Below, piece by piece: positions 8,801 to 17,293 of a DNA stretch of 64,000 bases. The notes below the pieces were generated by a model that worked only from the letters and a program-made list of their open reading frames with translations, had not been told where the DNA came from and did not search any database. Positions within the stretch are counted from its first letter, which is position 1. Each line of letters starts with the position of its first letter. The DNA comes from Cellulomonas persica (GTDB lineage: Bacteria; Actinomycetota; Actinomycetes; Actinomycetales; Cellulomonadaceae), in assembly GCF_007989825.1 (NCBI RefSeq), contig NZ_BJUA01000003.1, positions 214,113-278,112 on the forward strand, in the 5' to 3' direction. The position numbers and the translations under genes are program-made.

Positions 8801-11800
8801 ATGAACGCGACCCGTCCGCCCGTGGACCACCCGACGAGCACCGCGGTCCCGTCGACGCCCACGACCGGGGCCATCCCGACGACGACGTCGGTGACCGCCG
8901 TCCTCGTGACCCGTGGGACCACCCCGTACCTCCGCACGACCCTCGCGGCTCTCGCGGGGCAGGCCCGGCGGCCCGCACGCGTCCTCGTCGTCGACGTCGC
9001 CGAGGCGCACGTGGGCGACCCGCTGCCGCTCGTCGTGGAGCGCGCGTTCGCGGTCGTCGGCGGTCCGGCGCCGCAGGTGCAGGTGCTGCAGGCCCCCGCG
9101 GCGCGCACGTTCGGCGACGCCGTGCGGGCCGCGCTCGCCTCCGACGACGGTCCGTCGACGACCTGGCTGTGGCTGCTGCACGACGACAGCGCACCCGAGC
9201 CGACGGCGCTCGCCGAGCTCTCGCGCGCCGTGGCCCGCGCGCCGTCCGTCGTGGTCGCGGGCGCCAAGCAGCACACCTGGACCGACCCGGTCCGGCTCAT
9301 CGAGGTCGGTGTCCGCACCGCGCGCTCCGGGCGTCGCATGACCGACGTCGAGCCCGGCGAGCTCGACCAGGGCCAGCACGACGCGCGTGAGGACGTGCTC
9401 GGTGTGGGCCTCGCGGGCGCCCTGGTGCGGCGCGACGTGTGGGACGAGCTCGGCGGTCCCGACCCCGCGCTCGGCCCCTACGGCGACGGCCTGGACCTGT
9501 CGCGTCGCGCACGCCTCGCGGGGCACCGCGTCGTCGTCGTGCCCGCGGCCGTCGTCCGGCACGCGCAGGCCGGGTACCTGGGGCTGCGGTCGGTCGCGCC
9601 GTCCGGGGTCGACGACGACGGGGACGGCGAGGACGACAGCGCCGACCCGCGCCGCTCGTTCGCCGCGCGCCGGCGCGCGCTCACGCACCAGCGGCTGGTC
9701 ACCGCGCCGCTGGTCCTCGTGCCGTTCGTGGTCGTGCTCGCGCTCGTGGGTGCGGTCGTGCGCTCCCTCGTCCAGGTCGCCGCCAAGCAGCCCGGTCTCG
9801 CGGTCGACGAGCTGCGCGGCCCGCTGGCCGCGCTCGCCCGTCCCGGCGCCGTGGCCGCGGCGCGGCGTCGCGCGCGGGCGACCAGGCGCCTGCGGCGTCG
9901 CGCGCTGCGTCCGCTGCAGGCGACGTGGCGCGACGTGTGGCGCCAGGCGCGCGACAGGCGGCTCGCGCGGCGCGAGGAGCGCCGCGTGGTGCAGGCGCCG
10001 TCCGAGCTCGAGCTGCGCGAGCTCGCGGCCCTCGCGACCAGGCGCCGGGCAGGGCTCGCCGCCGTGACGGTCGGCCTGGTGGCGGTGTCGACGGTCGCGT
10101 TCGGGCCGCTCGTGGCCGCGGTCGGCAGCGGCGCGCGGCTCGTCGGAGGTGCGCTGCTCCCGCTCGCCCAGAGCGTCGGGGACGTGTGGGACGCAGCGAC
10201 CTCGAGCTGGGTGTCCGGCGGCGTCGGCGCGGCCGGACCCGCGGACCCGCTCCTCGGCGTGCTCGTCGTGCCGGCGACGCTCGCGGGCGGGCGGCCGGAC
10301 GCGGGAGTCGCGCTCGTCGTGCTCGGCTCCGTGCTGCTCGCAGGTCTGGGCGCCTGGGTCGCGGCGGGTGCCGCGACCCGCTCCGTGACGCTGCGCGCGT
10401 GGGCGGCCGTCGTCTGGGCGGGTGCGCCCGCGCTGCTGCTCGGCGTGGCCGACGGGCGGCTCGGGCCCGTGCTCGCGCACGTCCTGCTCCCGTGGGTCGC
10501 GCTCGGTCTCGCGCGCGCCGTCGGCGTCCAGCGCGTCGACCTCGTGCTCTCGGGTGTCGCGACGGCCCGCCGCGGGAAGGATCGCGAGGGCACGGTGATC
10601 GTCCCGGGCGACGACGAGGACCTCGCGGACCTCGGTCGGTCCGCCCGCAGGACCTCCCGCACGACCCCGGCGACCTCGTCGACCGGCGTGACCGCGTCCG
10701 GCGCCGACCCCGACGCGTCCGCCGAGTCCTCGTCCGAGTCCTCGTCGGACTCACGCGACGAGGAGCGCACCGTCCCCGTCGGGCGCGACGAGCACGACGT
10801 GCGGGAGGACGGCGAGGGCCGTGACCCGGCGAGCGGGACGGAGGTCGACGAGCCCGGCCAGGCCGGGGCCCCCGCGCCGGAGCCGCAGGCGGCCGACTGG
10901 GTCGGCGCCGCTCGCCCGACGGGCTCGGTCACGGCCGCCGCGGCCGCGTCGCTCGCGCTCGCCGCAGCGGTCGCGAGCGCGCCGTCGCTGCTCGTGCCGT
11001 GCGTGCTCGCGGTGCTCGTCGCCGCGGTGTGCGCCCCGCGGCACCGCCGGCGGCTCGTCCTCGCGCTCGGTCCCACGCTCGTCGTGCTCGGCCCGCTGCT
11101 CGTCGAGGCCGTCTCGCGCGGTCGAGACGGCCTGCGGCTGCTCGTGGCCGACCCCGGGCTGACCGTCGCGACCGCACCCGAGGGCGCGGTCGAGCGGCTG
11201 CTCGGGCTGCCGTCGGCCGCGGCGGCGCTCGTGCCGGAGTCCGTCCCGGACGACCTCGCCCGGTTCTGGCCGCTCGCGCTCGGTGCGGTCGTCGTCGCGG
11301 TGGCCGCGCTCGCGCTGCTGCGCGGTGACGTCGCGCGCGGCGTGCGGCTCGGCTGGGTGGTCGCCGCGCTCGGCCTCGGCGCCGCGACGCTCGTCGCGCT
11401 CGTGCCGGTGGGCCTGGACGACGGCGTCGCGGCCTACGGCTGGACCGGTCCGGCGCTCTCGCTCGCGATGCTCGGGTTCCTGGCAGCCGCGCTGCTCGGC
11501 GCGGACGGCATGCTCACGCGCCTGTCGCGGCACTCGTTCGGCTGGCGCCAGCTCGTCGTGGGCGTCGTGACGGTCGCCGCCGTCGTCGTCCCCGTGGCCT
11601 GGCTCGGCGGCTGGAGCGTGCAGGTGCGCGACGGCACCGCGATGAGCGCGACCGCGCTGGACCGCACCGTGGTCCCCGCGGTCGGCCGCCAGGCGCAGGG
11701 CTCGGCGAACGCGTCGCGCATCCTGGCGCTCGCGCGCGACGCGAGCGACGGCGCGGTGACCTGGCAGCTGCTGCGCGCGGACGGCCCGCAGCTCGTCGAC

Positions 11801-12529
11801 CTCGCGGCCACGGTCCGCACGCTCGACCTGACCGGGCGCCGTGACGCGCCGCGTGCCGCCGAGCCGGACGCCGCGACGCAGGAGATCGACGCGCTCGTCG
11901 CGCGGATCGCCACGGGCGCGAGCGGTGACGTGGCGGGCCCGCTCGCGGCGCTCGCGGTGAGCGACGTCCTCGTCCCGGTGCTGCCCGCCGGGCTGTCCGA
12001 CGACGACGAGGCGGCAGCCGACCGGGCGCGGGACGCGCTCGTCGGCGAGCTCGACGCGACCGCGGGGCTCGAGCGGGTCACGCAGAACGCGTCGGGCATC
12101 CTGTGGCGCGTCCAGCCGGCCTTGCCCTCCGGCGGCGGCGAGCCGACACCGGTCGTGACCGCGTGGGCGCGCCTGGTCGCCGGAGGGGACGCCACGAGCC
12201 CGGACACCCTGGACCCGGGCACGGCGGCCGTGGCGGTCGAGGCCCGAGGCCGCTCGATCGACACGCGGATCGCGGCGGGGGACACCCCGCGGCTGCTCGT
12301 GCTCGCCGAGCGCGCCGACCCGCACTGGCGCGCGACGCTCGGCGGCAGGTCGCTGCGCGCGGTGTCGAACGGCTGGCGGCAGACGTTCGAGGTCCCGGCC
12401 GCGAGCGGCCGTCTCGTCGTGGAGCACGAGGCGCCGCAGCGCACCACGTGGCTCGCGGCGCAGGCGCTCGTGCTGGGCCTGACGGTGCTGCTCGCGATGC
12501 CGGTGCGACGACGGAGGGCGGGCCGATGA
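8801..12529 (+). CDS. giant membrane GT2-family glycosyltransferase
   Basis: The protein has 1242 residues. A GT2 (GT-A fold) catalytic domain occupies about residues 27-260, with HDDS near residue 127 as the metal/nucleotide motif and YGDGLDLSRRARLAGHR as the acceptor-side motif. The first membrane segment is near residues 300-322. More hydrophobic segments lie near 420-590. An acidic Ser/Asp/Glu linker spans about 597-703, and a second multi-membrane block continues to the C-terminus. It probably exports or assembles an envelope glycan from a cytoplasmic donor; donor and product are unknown. ATG 8801 follows weak signals, so the start is moderately sure. The stop overlaps the DUF5719 start. 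Confidence 0.82.
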   Translation: MNATRPPVDHPTSTAVPSTPTTGAIPTTTSVTAVLVTRGTTPYLRTTLAALAGQARRPARVLVVDVAEAHVGDPLPLVVERAFAVVGGPAPQVQVLQAPAARTFGDAVRAALASDDGPSTTWLWLLHDDSAPEPTALAELSRAVARAPSVVVAGAKQHTWTDPVRLIEVGVRTARSGRRMTDVEPGELDQGQHDAREDVLGVGLAGALVRRDVWDELGGPDPALGPYGDGLDLSRRARLAGHRVVVVPAAVVRHAQAGYLGLRSVAPSGVDDDGDGEDDSADPRRSFAARRRALTHQRLVTAPLVLVPFVVVLALVGAVVRSLVQVAAKQPGLAVDELRGPLAALARPGAVAAARRRARATRRLRRRALRPLQATWRDVWRQARDRRLARREERRVVQAPSELELRELAALATRRRAGLAAVTVGLVAVSTVAFGPLVAAVGSGARLVGGALLPLAQSVGDVWDAATSSWVSGGVGAAGPADPLLGVLVVPATLAGGRPDAGVALVVLGSVLLAGLGAWVAAGAATRSVTLRAWAAVVWAGAPALLLGVADGRLGPVLAHVLLPWVALGLARAVGVQRVDLVLSGVATARRGKDREGTVIVPGDDEDLADLGRSARRTSRTTPATSSTGVTASGADPDASAESSSESSSDSRDEERTVPVGRDEHDVREDGEGRDPASGTEVDEPGQAGAPAPEPQAADWVGAARPTGSVTAAAAASLALAAAVASAPSLLVPCVLAVLVAAVCAPRHRRRLVLALGPTLVVLGPLLVEAVSRGRDGLRLLVADPGLTVATAPEGAVERLLGLPSAAAALVPESVPDDLARFWPLALGAVVVAVAALALLRGDVARGVRLGWVVAALGLGAATLVALVPVGLDDGVAAYGWTGPALSLAMLGFLAAALLGADGMLTRLSRHSFGWRQLVVGVVTVAAVVVPVAWLGGWSVQVRDGTAMSATALDRTVVPAVGRQAQGSANASRILALARDASDGAVTWQLLRADGPQLVDLAATVRTLDLTGRRDAPRAAEPDAATQEIDALVARIATGASGDVAGPLAALAVSDVLVPVLPAGLSDDDEAAADRARDALVGELDATAGLERVTQNASGILWRVQPALPSGGGEPTPVVTAWARLVAGGDATSPDTLDPGTAAVAVEARGRSIDTRIAAGDTPRLLVLAERADPHWRATLGGRSLRAVSNGWRQTFEVPAASGRLVVEHEAPQRTTWLAAQALVLGLTVLLAMPVRRRRAGR

Positions 12530-14088
12530 GCGCGGCGACGAGCGTGGTCCGGCTGGTCTCGGGGGCGGCGGTCGCGGCCCTCGTGGTCGCCGCCGTCGGG
12601 TGGGGGCTGCAGCAGCCGTCGCCCGCGACGGGCGAGACGGTGTCCGAGGGATCGGTCGTCGACGTGCCGCCCTCGCCGACGCGCCTCGTGTGCGCGGGCC
12701 CGCTCGTCCTGCCCGAGGAGCGCGAGTCCGACGCGGCGTTCGACCCGGTGCCCGTGGACCCGCTCACGTCGCTCGTGGCTGTCGCCACGTCCAGCGGCGG
12801 CGGCGCGCTGGTGGACCTGCCCGGCGCGGAGACGCTCGCGAACCTCACCGAGGGCGTGGACGCCAGCGTGGTCCGCGAGGCCCCGGGCCCAGTCGTGGTC
12901 GAGGCGCAGCCGACCGACCTGCCCGCGGCGCTCGCCGCCGCGAGCTCCGCGCTGGTGACCGCGGGTGACCTGCGCGGCCTGGCAGCCGCCTCGTGCCAGG
13001 CGCCGACGACCGACGCGTGGCTCGTCGGCGGTTCGACCGAGCTCGGCGCCACCGCCCTGCTGGTGCTGCAGAACGCCGGCTCGACGCCCGCGGTCGTGCA
13101 CCTCGACGTCTACGGGGCGACGGGCGAGGTCGACCTCGACACCGAGCAGTACCTGGTCGCGCCCGGCGCCGAGCGGGTCGTCGTGCTCGGCGGGCTCGCC
13201 CCCGAGGAACGCCGCGTCGCGGTGCACGTCGCGGCCACGGGCGGCCGCGTCACGGCGTTCGTCCAGGACTCGACGCTCGACGGCTTCACGCCGACCGGCA
13301 CCGACCTCGTCGTCGCGGGCGCCGAGCCCGCGCGCCGTCAGGTGATCCCCGGGGTGTCCGTGCTCGCCACCGACGTCGACGACAGCGACGCGGGCGTGCT
13401 GCGGCTGCTCGTCACCGGTCGCAGCCCCGCGACGGCGCGCGTGCGCCTCCTGGGGCCGGACGGCGTCGAGGACCTGCCGGGCGCCGAGTCGCTCGCCCTC
13501 GAGCCCGGGGTCGTGACGGACGTCCCGCTCGGCGGGCTGCCGGAGGGGGCCTACACGCTCGTCGTCGACGCCGACCACGCGGTCGTCGCGGCCGCGATGC
13601 TGGCCCGGCCGGGGGAGCCCACCGCGCAGGACCCGAGCGTGCCGACGCGTGAGCGGGCCTGGGTCGCCTCGGTGGCACCGACGCCCGACGACGTGTCGCA
13701 CGAGTCGGTGCTCGCGCTGCCCGACCGCGCGCGGGGCACGCTCGTGCTGGGTGCGGTCGCGCGCTCGGCCGAGCTCGACCGCGAGGGCGTCGCCGCGGCC
13801 GACGTGCGCCTGCTGGGCTCGGACGGCGAGGTCGTCGTCGAGGAGCGTGTCGAGCTGCCCGTGGGGCGCTCGGTCGCGCTCACGCTCGCGGACCTCGCAC
13901 CCGAGGGCACGCGGCTGACGGGTGTGCAGGTCGTGCCGGACGAGAGCCGGGCGTGGCTCGCGGCCGGGCTCGTCGCGCAGGTCGCGCGCGGCGACGGCGT
14001 CCTGCTCTCGGTCCTGGTCCCGGTGCCGGGCGAGGTCGGGACGACCGCGACGACCGTGCGCGAGGACCCGCGGCTCGGGACGCGCTGA
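12526..14088 (+). CDS. DUF5719-family exported protein
   Basis: The protein has 520 residues. ATG 12526 overlaps the glycosyltransferase stop by 4 bases. A single N-terminal membrane segment (about residues 8-28) may serve as signal anchor; the rest is predicted extracytoplasmic and beta-rich, with repeated short Val/Ala/Gly blocks. The DUF5719 assignment rests on recognisable segments such as STPAVVHLDVYGATG and GRVTAFVQDS. The family is almost always next to this type of GT2 protein in actinobacteria (remembered context). A shared role in surface glycan assembly is inferred; no catalytic residues are evident. Confidence 0.8.
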   Translation: MSAATSVVRLVSGAAVAALVVAAVGWGLQQPSPATGETVSEGSVVDVPPSPTRLVCAGPLVLPEERESDAAFDPVPVDPLTSLVAVATSSGGGALVDLPGAETLANLTEGVDASVVREAPGPVVVEAQPTDLPAALAAASSALVTAGDLRGLAAASCQAPTTDAWLVGGSTELGATALLVLQNAGSTPAVVHLDVYGATGEVDLDTEQYLVAPGAERVVVLGGLAPEERRVAVHVAATGGRVTAFVQDSTLDGFTPTGTDLVVAGAEPARRQVIPGVSVLATDVDDSDAGVLRLLVTGRSPATARVRLLGPDGVEDLPGAESLALEPGVVTDVPLGGLPEGAYTLVVDADHAVVAAAMLARPGEPTAQDPSVPTRERAWVASVAPTPDDVSHESVLALPDRARGTLVLGAVARSAELDREGVAAADVRLLGSDGEVVVEERVELPVGRSVALTLADLAPEGTRLTGVQVVPDESRAWLAAGLVAQVARGDGVLLSVLVPVPGEVGTTATTVREDPRLGTR

Positions 14089-14099
14089 ACGGTCGGGGG

Positions 14100-14594
14100 T
14101 CAGCGGCCGTCGTCGCGGTACGTCGGGTCGACGTCCTCGGGAGAGCGGCCGAGCATGTGGGCGACCTGCTCGACGACGACGTCGCGCACGAGGTCGGCGA
14201 GGTCCAGCGTGTCGTGCGCGCGCGCCTCGACGGGGCGCCGGTAGACGACGATCCGCGCGGGGAGCCCCGAGTCCGCGGGGAAGTAGCGGCCCAGCGGGAC
14301 TCCGCCGTGCTCCCACGGTGCGGGGTTCGAGGGCGGCACGTCCTCGACCGCGAACTCGGTGCCTTCCAGCTGACGCGCCCACCGCCGCTCGAGGTGCTCG
14401 ACCGCGTCGAGCACGAGGTCGTCGAACCGCTGCGCACGGGTGCGGTACGCGGGCATCGTCGCGGGCATGAGCGGACCGCGCGGCCCGCGGCCCCGGCGGT
14501 CACGGCGGCGTACGGGCCGGACCGGCCCCGGCGCGTCGCGCTCGGCGGGGTCGTGTGCTCGTCGATCGGGCAGGCGTGCGCTCACCGTGTGCAC
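14100..14594 (-). CDS. metallopeptidase-family (zincin-like) protein with altered HExxH
   Basis: The protein has 164 residues from GTG 14594, with AGGCGG 5 nt upstream. GTG 14585 and ATG 14468 are other possible starts. Its body, RTRAQRFDDLVLDAVEHLE, then FAVEDVPP and GLPARIVVYRRPVEARA, matches the PF06262 zincin-like group next to DUF3499 genes. The usual HExxHxxG is here VEQVAHMLG: the glutamate and second histidine remain but the first zinc histidine is valine. Peptidase activity is therefore doubtful. It is convergent with the DUF5719 gene and divergent from DUF3499. Confidence 0.78.
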   Translation of the reverse strand: MHTVSARLPDRRAHDPAERDAPGPVRPVRRRDRRGRGPRGPLMPATMPAYRTRAQRFDDLVLDAVEHLERRWARQLEGTEFAVEDVPPSNPAPWEHGGVPLGRYFPADSGLPARIVVYRRPVEARAHDTLDLADLVRDVVVEQVAHMLGRSPEDVDPTYRDDGR

Positions 14595-14742
14595 GATATC
14601 CGCCTGACGACTCGCGTCCACGCCCGGTGCGTGCCCGCGCCGCCCGTGGTCGAGGCGCCCGGTGGAGCTGCACGGCCGGGCGATCCGGGGCTGCGCGGCA
14701 CCGTGCACGGCGTGGACGGCAGAAGGTGCGGCCGACTGGGGG

Positions 14743-14748
14743 TAGGTT
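14743..14748 (+). promoter_or_regulatory. -10 element for leaderless DUF3499 gene
   Basis: TAGGTT ends 6 nt before GTG 14755. No ribosome site is present. Confidence 0.5.
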
Positions 14749-14754
14749 CGCCCC

Positions 14755-15162
14755 GTGAGATCCGTACGGCAGTGCTCGCGCACCGCGTGCGGCCGCCCGG
14801 CGGTCGCGACGCTGACCTACGTCTACGCCGACTCGACGGCCGTGCTCGGTCCGCTGGCCCAGCACGCCGAGCCGCACTCGTACGACCTGTGCGTCCCGCA
14901 CGCCGAGCGCCTGACCGCCCCGCGGGGGTGGGAGGTCGTCCGGCTGCTGCCCGAGTTCGAGCCGCTCGCGCCGAGCCGTGACGACCTGCTGGCCCTCGCC
15001 GACGCTGTCCGCGAGGCGGGCCGGACGCCCGAGCCCGTCGCGGCGACCCGGCCGACCGCGGTGGTCCCCGAACCGGCCGCGCTGGCCGACGCGCCGCGTC
15101 GCGGGCACCTGCGGGTGCTGCGGGGCACCGGGCCCGACTCCGCACCCGAGGGAACGGTCTAG
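14755..15162 (+). CDS. DUF3499-family protein
   Basis: The protein has 135 residues. The N-terminal part MRSVRQCSRTACGRPAVATLTY and then SYDLCVPHAERLTAPRGW holds paired Cys/His residues that look like a small zinc site; the C-terminal third is low-complexity. This is the conserved actinobacterial DUF3499 protein, found between the metallopeptidase-like gene and phosphomannomutase. Function is unknown. The start follows a TAGGTT leaderless promoter. The next gene begins 3 nt downstream, so they form an operon. Confidence 0.85.
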   Translation: MRSVRQCSRTACGRPAVATLTYVYADSTAVLGPLAQHAEPHSYDLCVPHAERLTAPRGWEVVRLLPEFEPLAPSRDDLLALADAVREAGRTPEPVAATRPTAVVPEPAALADAPRRGHLRVLRGTGPDSAPEGTV

Positions 15163-15165
15163 CGC

Positions 15166-15438
15166 GTGGCACGCCGCAAGGGGGATGCGGCCCGCGCTCG
15201 TGCCGCCGCTCAACGGGAGTCCCTGGGCTCGATCAGCCAGGCCCAGGGACCGCTTCCGCCCGGCACCGAGGCGTGCCTGGGCTGCGGCGAGCGCCGGCTG
15301 ACCCGCATCCGCATGGCCCTGCCCGACGGCCGGCAGGCGACGTTCGTGTCGTGCCCCTCGTGCGAGGTCACCAACTGGTTCGCGCTCGAGGGCGACGGCA
15401 CGCCGCTCTCCCGCGCCGAGGTCACCGGCCTGGGCTGA
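15166..15438 (+). CDS. small zinc-ribbon protein, function unknown
   Basis: The protein has 90 residues and starts with GTG 3 nt after the DUF3499 stop. After a basic N-terminus come two CXXC knuckles, CLGC near residue 37 and CPSC near residue 63, separated by a beta hairpin. It is a typical rubredoxin-like zinc ribbon. No enzyme motif is visible. Tight linkage to DUF3499 suggests a common function, perhaps nucleic-acid or ribosome related (inference). Confidence 0.72.
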   Translation: MARRKGDAARARAAAQRESLGSISQAQGPLPPGTEACLGCGERRLTRIRMALPDGRQATFVSCPSCEVTNWFALEGDGTPLSRAEVTGLG

Positions 15439-15508
15439 CCGGCTCCGCGACGGACGTGCTGTCGCCGTGCCGGGGCGCCGCGCGCACGAGCGGGGCGTGC
15501 GGGCCCGA

Positions 15509-15514
15509 TACGAT
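15509..15514 (+). promoter_or_regulatory. -10 element for leaderless manB
   Basis: TACGAT ends 6 nt before GTG 15521. This decides the start codon, because no ribosome site precedes it. Confidence 0.55.
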
Positions 15515-15520
15515 GCCGCG

Positions 15521-17041
15521 GTGAGTGCCGAACGAGTCGACCTGTCCGCGTTCATCAAGGCCTACGACGTGCGAGGGGTCGTCCCGGACGAGCTCGACGC
15601 GCACGTGACCCGCGCGATCGGCGCCGCCTTCGCCGACGTCGTCGTGATCCCCGAGACGCCCGCGGGCAGCCGCCCGACCGTGGTGATCGGCAACGACATG
15701 CGCCCGTCCGGCCCCGAGCTCGTCGCGGGCTTCGCCGACGGCCTGACGGCGCGCGGCGTGGACGTCGTGACGATCGGCCTGGCCTCGACCGACGGCCTGT
15801 ACTTCGCGTCGGGCCGCCTCGACGTGCCCGGCGCGATGTTCACCGCGAGCCACAACCCCGCGCAGTACAACGGCATCAAGCTGTGCCGCGCAGGTGCCCG
15901 CCCGGTCGGCCAGGACTCCGGTCTCGCGGCGGTGCGCGACCTCGCGGGCGACTACCTCGGCGGCGAGGTGCCGCAGGTCGCCGACGACGAGCGCGGCTCG
16001 GTCACGTCGCGCGACATGCTGACCGAGTACGCGCAGTTCCTGCGCTCGCTCGTCGACCTGTCCGGCATCCGTCCGCTCAAGGTCGTCGTCGACGCGGGCA
16101 ACGGCATGGGCGGCTTCACCGCGCCGGCGGTGCTCGGCACGGCCGCGGGTCTGCCGGAGCTGCCGCTCGAGGTCGTCCCGCTGTACTTCGAGCTCGACGG
16201 CACGTTCCCGAACCACGAGGCGAACCCGCTCGAGCCGGCGAACCTCGTCGACCTGCAGCACGCGGTCGTCGAGCACGGGGCGGACATCGGCCTGGCGTTC
16301 GACGGCGACGCCGACCGCTGCTTCGTCGTCGACGAGAAGGGCGACCCGGTCTCGCCGTCGGCGATCACCGCGCTCGTCGGGCTGCGGGAGGTCGCGCGCG
16401 AGCAGGCCGCGGGGCGTACGCCGACCGTGATCCACAACCTCATCTCGTCGCGTGTCGTGCCGGACCTGCTGCAGGCCGCGGGTGCCACGACCGTCCGCAC
16501 GCGCGTCGGCCACTCGTTCATCAAGGCGCAGATGGCCGAGCACGAGGCGGTGTTCGGCGGCGAGCACAGTGCGCACTACTACTTCCGCGACTTCTTCTTC
16601 GCGGACACCGGCATGCTCGCGGCGCTGCACGTGCTGGCCGCCCTCGGCAGCCAGCCGCACCCGCTGTCGGCGCTCTCGGACGCGTACCAGCCGTACGTCG
16701 CGTCGGGCGAGATCAACTCGCGCGTGACGTCCGTGCCCGAGGCGCGGGGCCGCGTCGTCGAGGCGTACGTCACGCAGCAGGGCGCGGGCCCGGTCGAGGT
16801 CGACGAGCTCGACGGCCTGACGGTCTCGCACTGGGACGGCCACCCGCAGTGGTGGTTCAACCTGCGCGCCTCGAACACCGAGCCGCTGCTGCGGCTCAAC
16901 GTCGAGGCGGCCGACGAGGACATCATGATCAAGGTGCGCGACGACGTGCTGTCCCTGGTCCGGCAGGGCGAGCCCGCGTACGCGCAGGAGCCCGACCAGG
17001 GCTCCGACGAGACGTCCGACGAGACGGGAGCCACGGCATGA
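15521..17041 (+). CDS. manB: phosphomannomutase/phosphoglucomutase
   Basis: The protein has 506 residues, the alpha-D-phosphohexomutase superfamily with four domains. Ser110 in TASHNP is the phosphoserine. FDGDADR at about residues 260-266 binds Mg2+. RASNTEPLLRLNVEA near the C-terminus binds substrate phosphate. It converts mannose-6-P to mannose-1-P for GDP-mannose, and so feeds mannosylated envelope glycans. About 20 extra acidic residues close the protein. The downstream Trm112-like gene overlaps by 4 bases. Confidence 0.92.
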   Translation: MSAERVDLSAFIKAYDVRGVVPDELDAHVTRAIGAAFADVVVIPETPAGSRPTVVIGNDMRPSGPELVAGFADGLTARGVDVVTIGLASTDGLYFASGRLDVPGAMFTASHNPAQYNGIKLCRAGARPVGQDSGLAAVRDLAGDYLGGEVPQVADDERGSVTSRDMLTEYAQFLRSLVDLSGIRPLKVVVDAGNGMGGFTAPAVLGTAAGLPELPLEVVPLYFELDGTFPNHEANPLEPANLVDLQHAVVEHGADIGLAFDGDADRCFVVDEKGDPVSPSAITALVGLREVAREQAAGRTPTVIHNLISSRVVPDLLQAAGATTVRTRVGHSFIKAQMAEHEAVFGGEHSAHYYFRDFFFADTGMLAALHVLAALGSQPHPLSALSDAYQPYVASGEINSRVTSVPEARGRVVEAYVTQQGAGPVEVDELDGLTVSHWDGHPQWWFNLRASNTEPLLRLNVEAADEDIMIKVRDDVLSLVRQGEPAYAQEPDQGSDETSDETGATA

Positions 17042-17247
17042 GCGAGGACCTGACGGCCGTCCCGGGTGGGCTCGAGTCCTGGGCGCGCGAGCTGCTGCGC
17101 TGCCCCGTGACCGGTGCGACGCTCGTCGACGGGACCGACGACGAGGGCAACCCGGTGCTCGTCTCGACCGATCCGGAGCGTCCGTTGCGCTACCCCGTGC
17201 GGGACGGCATCCCGGTGCTCCTGGAGTCGGCGGCGACGCCTGCCTGA
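17038..17247 (+). CDS. Trm112-family (UPF0434) protein
   Basis: The protein has 69 residues and overlaps the manB stop (ATGA). LLRCPVTGATL and YPVRDGIPVLLESAA are the Trm112/YcaR signature. Family members are small zinc or zinc-less beta proteins that stabilise methyltransferases or other partners. Only one cysteine of the usual CPxC pair is kept. Fusion of expression to phosphomannomutase is common in actinobacteria and suggests a link to GDP-mannose metabolism (inference). Confidence 0.85.
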   Translation: MSEDLTAVPGGLESWARELLRCPVTGATLVDGTDDEGNPVLVSTDPERPLRYPVRDGIPVLLESAATPA

Positions 17248-17293
17248 GCGCCGCTAGGGTGTCCCGGGACCTGACGGAGAGGGGAACGGGCGC

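Noticed and set aside
8696..14382. Long minus-strand frames antisense to the GT2 and DUF5719 genes
   Set aside because: Low-complexity shadow products, no ribosome sites, and the plus-strand genes have clear domains.
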